From Nectonema munidae (lineage: Eukaryota > Nematomorpha > Nectonematoida > Nectonematidae), in NCBI GenBank assembly GCA_030549495.1, contig JAUIRK010000235.1, positions 124,001 through 188,000 of the forward strand: a DNA stretch of 64,000 nt, in the 5' to 3' direction. Of this stretch, positions 60,335 to 64,000 are shown in pieces. The notes under the pieces were generated by a model that was not told where the DNA came from, did no database searches, and saw nothing but the letters and a program-made list of their open reading frames with translations. The translations under genes were made by a program, and so were the position numbers. Each line of letters opens with the position of its first letter. Position 1 is the stretch's first letter.

Positions 60335-61076
60335 CTTAGATTTCAAATACCAATCAATGCCTTGTTTTTTGCCAAATCAACTTATTTTAATTTCTTAATC
60401 CAAAAAATTTGTCAATAACATTTTTATCATTTTACATTATTATACATATTACTAATTCTCCACTTGGATTCCATTTTGTTACTCATCTAATAATAAGTAC
60501 CATAACTCTGATTTACAATTAAAATACTGCAAAAATGTTTCAATGATAACGAAAGATTCAACTTTAAGCAGTTCTCCTTTCAACCCAGTATATCTCATTA
60601 CAACTCAGCCTCTAATCACTACTAAAGATCTCTCCTATTCATCATTTGTCTAATCCCACTCAACCATCTATTAAACCAGTTTAATCCTTTTCATTCAAAG
60701 CATTTACACCTACATTTAGTTCTTTAACTGTAAAGACTCGTGGAGTCTAAAATTCGTTTTATTTAAATATGTTTGAAATTTTACTCTTTTTGTTTTTTTA
60801 TTTGTATACGTTTATCTTTTTGATTTTCAGTCTAGCTCAATAATTAACTATCCTTTTAACAACCTGCTTGCTTTTAACCATATGGGGCGTTATAACAGTA
60901 CTTTCGTGCCCAAAGTATTGTAAAGTAAAAAATATTCACAATGAATTTAATTTCTAGAAGTTCAAGTTTTATATATGAAATTTTGTATAACGTTTAACAT
61001 CTTTCATAATATAAAATTGAAAATTATTGTAATTTGATTACAAGTGAAAAACTTGTTAAAATTTTAGAATTTTTAT
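60335..61076. other. intergenic, nothing seen
   Basis: AT-rich with no supported feature. Confidence 0.5.
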
Positions 61077-61079
61077 TTG

Positions 61080-62997
61080 TTAATTATTCTCACGAATTTG
61101 TTTTTCAAATTTCTCTCTAAATTAAAGTCTGCGCCCAGGAAGAGACTGAAGAAATTCAGCCATTCATCAAAAAACTTAAAAAAGAGTTTCCAAAGTTGGG
61201 GAAAAAGAATATCATTGAAAAATCAAGAATTATTACACATTGTTGCAAAATTTCGTGAATTGATAAACGCTAAGCCATTTTTTTTATTTCAAAAAGTCTT
61301 CAATGATGAAATTGTGGACTTGATTGTAACATAAACTAACAGCTATTCCGCACAAAAAATAGAAGTCTAAACCTTGAAAAAGTGGACCTGGAGACGTTTC
61401 TTGGAATTCTTACATCCGGTTATAATTCACGATCAAGTCAAAGAATGTATTGGCAAAAAGATGATGATATCTTTGTAATGTTATTGCCAGTCAAATGTCA
61501 AGGAAGCGATTTGAAGATATAAAATCGTGTTTGCATTTTTGCAACAATGATATTTTGAAAAAAAAAGACAAATTATCCAAAATAAGACCCCTTCAAAACC
61601 TCCTGAATACCTCCTTAAACAGTTTGGATTTTTGCCGAAAAACTTTCGATTGATGAACAGATGGTTCCTTACTACGGCAGGAATTCATCTAATATGTACA
61701 TGAAAGGTGAGCCAATAAAATTTGGATACAAAAACTGGATAATGGCTTCGTCTGATGGTTTCCCTTTTCATTTTATAACATACACTGTCTCTTCAGATCG
61801 AGAAGACAGAAATTTGTCTCTTGGTACTGAAATTGTTCTGAAGATGGTGTCACTTCTTAGTGACGTTGAAAGTCATTATGTAATTTTCGATAATTTTTTA
61901 CGTCCTACGACCTCTTGAAAGTTTTGCGAGAAAAAAGTATAAAAGCGATGGGAACTGTCAGAGAAAATAGAATGTCGACGTGTCCATTCAACAAAGCTAG
62001 CGTAATAAAAAGAAAAAAGTAGGGGATTTAGTCAAACTTTGCGATGGAGAAGTTTCGATTGTTCAATGGTTGGATAATCGAGTTGTTTATCTGGCTTCCA
62101 ATTTTTGGAAAGCAGATAAAGTGGATAAAATAAAGAGGTACAGTCGAAAAGAAAAAAACATCTTTTTGTTTCGTCTCCTGATTGTTTCAGCTTTTATATG
62201 GGTGGAGTGAACTTGCTTGACAGGTTTGTAAGTGAGTACCGCTCCAACATTCACTCAAAAAATCGTATTGGCCTCTCTTTATTAATTTTTCGAGTTTATC
62301 TGTCGTAGCAGCATGGAAACTTTGTATGGAACTGAAATCAACACCTCGAAAGGACTTACTTGAGTTCACAAAAGACCTTGTGGGTTCATTGTTTTCTAAA
62401 GCAACGCATTCAAAACCTAAAAATGGTCTGCACCATCCTGTCTCAGCTCTTAATCAAGGAAGATGTTTCTTTGTAAATAAATACAAAAAAAATGCTTTCA
62501 TTGTAAGGTTCGCCTGCACCAACCCCCTTTGTTTTTACGATTATCATTCAAAATAAATAAAAACTTACTTTTTTTTGTAAAAAAATTGAAATTGATTTTT
62601 TTGTTTTTGATAGTAGCACTTGAGTCCAATGTTCCTATAGACTATAGAGGAACATCATAAACTTTTCTAAAATCTTTCAACTTAAAACTCAAAATCGTTC
62701 ATTAAATGTTTTTTTGGAGTTATTTTGAGAATTTTTTATTATATGAAAACTTACTTTGGTATAAATAAAAAAAGTCTTCCTCAGCTTTGAGTTATTGTAA
62801 CCGCTCTCCAAAAAGAAAAAATTGTTTAAATTATTTTTTATGAATTTTACAAAAAATATTTATAAGTAGGGTTCATTTTCTCGAAATCATCAATTTGAAG
62901 TTTATTTTTTCCAATGATATAAAAAACAACAAAACATTTTAGGAATGAAAAACACGTCATTTATGTCATGTTCCTCTTGAGAAGATATTGGGTGTTA
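61080..62997 (+). mobile_element. piggyBac-like relic 6 (PGBD2/3-like)
   Basis: F-F-L-F-Q-K-V-F-N-D-E-I-V-D-L-I (61275-61325) is the usual piggyBac entry segment. The core follows in another frame: K-L-S-I-D-E-Q-M-V-P-Y-Y-G-R (first Asp, ~61645), F-G-Y-K-N-W-I-M-A-S-S-D-G, and V-I-F-D-N-F-L (second Asp, ~61885). M-G-G-V-N-L-L-D-R-F (~62200) has Asn where the third Asp is expected. The tail has C-x-x-x-x-x-C-F-Y-D-Y-H near 62515-62550. Several frameshifts and stops. A palindrome ATGTTCCTATAG / CTATAGAGGAACAT at about 62630-62656 and GTTCCTCTTGAG...GGGTG next to TTAA near 62994 fit a piggyBac 3' end. The PGBD2/3-like group is clearly different from relics 1 and 5. Confidence 0.85.
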
Positions 62998-63282
62998 ATG
63001 GGTAAATATATCCTTTACCGAGCTACTCCAGCTTTCCTATATTGCTCTTCACAAACGCCATCTTGCTTGGGGTGGAAGTAAAGTGACTTCTAAATGAACA
63101 CTTTGTGTGTAGATAGAAGTAAAAAATGAACAGACAACAAATGTACTGTTATTTCCCAAGAAATGGGGTTACTATATAAGTAAAAATATATTGCCTTGCT
63201 AGAAAAATGAGCAAATGATATACTTCTATATATGTATGTGCGTATGTTTGTATCTATGTATGTGTGAGATGTATGTATGCAT
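62998..63282. other. spacer with TATG-rich microsatellite
   Basis: Ends in an impure (TATG)n stretch (63228-63280). GCCTTGCTAGAAAAATGAGC at 63193-63212 recurs at 63822-63841, beyond the next element. Confidence 0.6.
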
Positions 63283-63774
63283 GGTTCCGGGTCAAAACGC
63301 CTGAAAATAATAAATCGGGCGCTACTATTTTTTGAAGTTTATTCTATTTGGACAGTTTTCAAAACGGTCGATTTGACACGAAATGATAGTGATCAATTTG
63401 ACTTGAATGATAAAAGTGATCATACAAAAATACATTATTTCTTTGTTTTGAAAAACAATTAAACTACCAATTTAAACTGAAAATCACTTTGAAACCAGAA
63501 AAGATGTGACTAATTTAAGCAAGAATATAAATAATTTCTGATTTTGGTTCAAAATTTCCGGGGTAGTTCGATTCGATAAGATTGATAAATTAGAAATCTT
63601 TTATCTGTTTTTATGCATGTGAAACAAGAAAGTGTTAAAGTTAACATATTCTTAGAAAAATGTATAAGATAAATTGGAAAAAAGCGTCTTAAATTTTTAA
63701 ATATTTTTGTAGGTTTAAGTTTCACACGTTCTTGTATCGGGTGTTTTGGTTTCGGGCGTTTTGATTCGAATTCC
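63283..63774. mobile_element. MITE (492 bp) inserted in a TATG-rich tract
   Basis: The left end GGTTCCGGGTCAAAACGCCT and the right end in reverse GGAATTCGAATCAAAACGCC form inverted repeats, with CGAAA following on both. TATGTAT lies on both outer sides, but the simple-repeat context hides the exact target duplication. The interior has no transposase. Family uncertain. Confidence 0.6.
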
Positions 63775-64000
63775 TATGTATCTATGTATATGTGTGGGTG
63801 TGTATGTAAGTAATAATATATGCCTTGTTAGAAAAATGAGCAAATGATTATACTCCTACTTTTGTTGAACATTCTAAACAGCTGAGATGGGTGATTTTGT
63901 CCTGACACGCATTCAAAGAGTACACATTCGAGGCCCTGATAGTGCAGGATTATATTCATATGTATACCCGTTATTATTCTTTCTGCCACTATATGAGGCC
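63775..64000. other. right edge of window
   Basis: TATG-rich tract and then a second copy of the GCCTTG(T/C)TAGAAAAATGAGCAAATGAT sequence seen left of the MITE. No gene seen before the window ends. Confidence 0.5.

Noticed and set aside
61077-61334. Missing C-terminal LYAR exon downstream of exon 5
   Set aside because: The sequence belongs to the piggyBac relic (F-x-L-F-x-K-V-F-N-D-E) and not to LYAR.

Overview
This is a strongly AT-rich, repeat-dense stretch of animal nuclear DNA. Spliced genes with GT-AG introns, some only 59-62 bp long, AATAAA signals, tRNA-derived SINEs, LINE, hAT, Tc1/mariner, pogo, Mutator-like and many piggyBac relics, and very long pure microsatellites all point to a metazoan. 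An arthropod, perhaps a copepod-like crustacean, fits best, but that is inference and no marker here fixes the species.

The backbone is one host gene on the + strand, an orthologue of LYAR (the nucleolar C2HC zinc-finger protein 'cell growth-regulating nucleolar protein'). I could place five coding exons at 16680-16810, 17424-17541, 46036-46143, 56766-56837 and 57225-60104. All exon junctions keep phase and the first four exons align without gaps to the conserved N-terminal part of LYAR (apart from the usual variable spacing inside the first finger). Intron 2 is about 28.5 kb and intron 3 about 10.6 kb. The last exon carries eight in-frame tandem copies of a 78-80-residue lysine/glutamate-rich unit, which takes the predicted protein to 1102 residues against roughly 380 in vertebrates. 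No C-terminal LYAR domain is visible.

Inside intron 2 lie three small multi-exon gene models that I do not recognise: 35052-35413 on the minus strand (100 aa, 59-bp intron), 39053-40330 (88 aa, single membrane segment, three exons, plus a decayed duplicate of exon 2) and 42549-43331 (101 aa, three exons). Their splice sites and phases agree internally. Several other small membrane or secreted ORFs (30.6, 34.5 and 37.0 kb) are weaker candidates.

Left of LYAR (1-16 kb): a ~590-bp GAT microsatellite, a pogo-like MITE, an old LTR-kin reverse transcriptase fossil, a LINE relic (5.5-6.9 kb), a piggyBac relic broken by an hAT MITE (7.65-9.77 kb), a ~455-bp CT microsatellite, and an RNase H-bearing LINE (12.85-15.19 kb) sitting between two ~460-bp direct repeats.

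Within the LYAR introns (17.5-57 kb): an hAT element with target duplications, a 71-bp minisatellite, Mutator-like, Tc1/mariner-like and several hAT-like MITEs, two kinds of tRNA-derived SINE, a Ty3/gypsy fossil, and at least four piggyBac relics plus two tiny piggyBac-type MITEs. Right of LYAR (60.3-64 kb): a further piggyBac relic and one MITE in a TATG-rich context. Most bases between these features are AT-rich DNA in which I see nothing specific.
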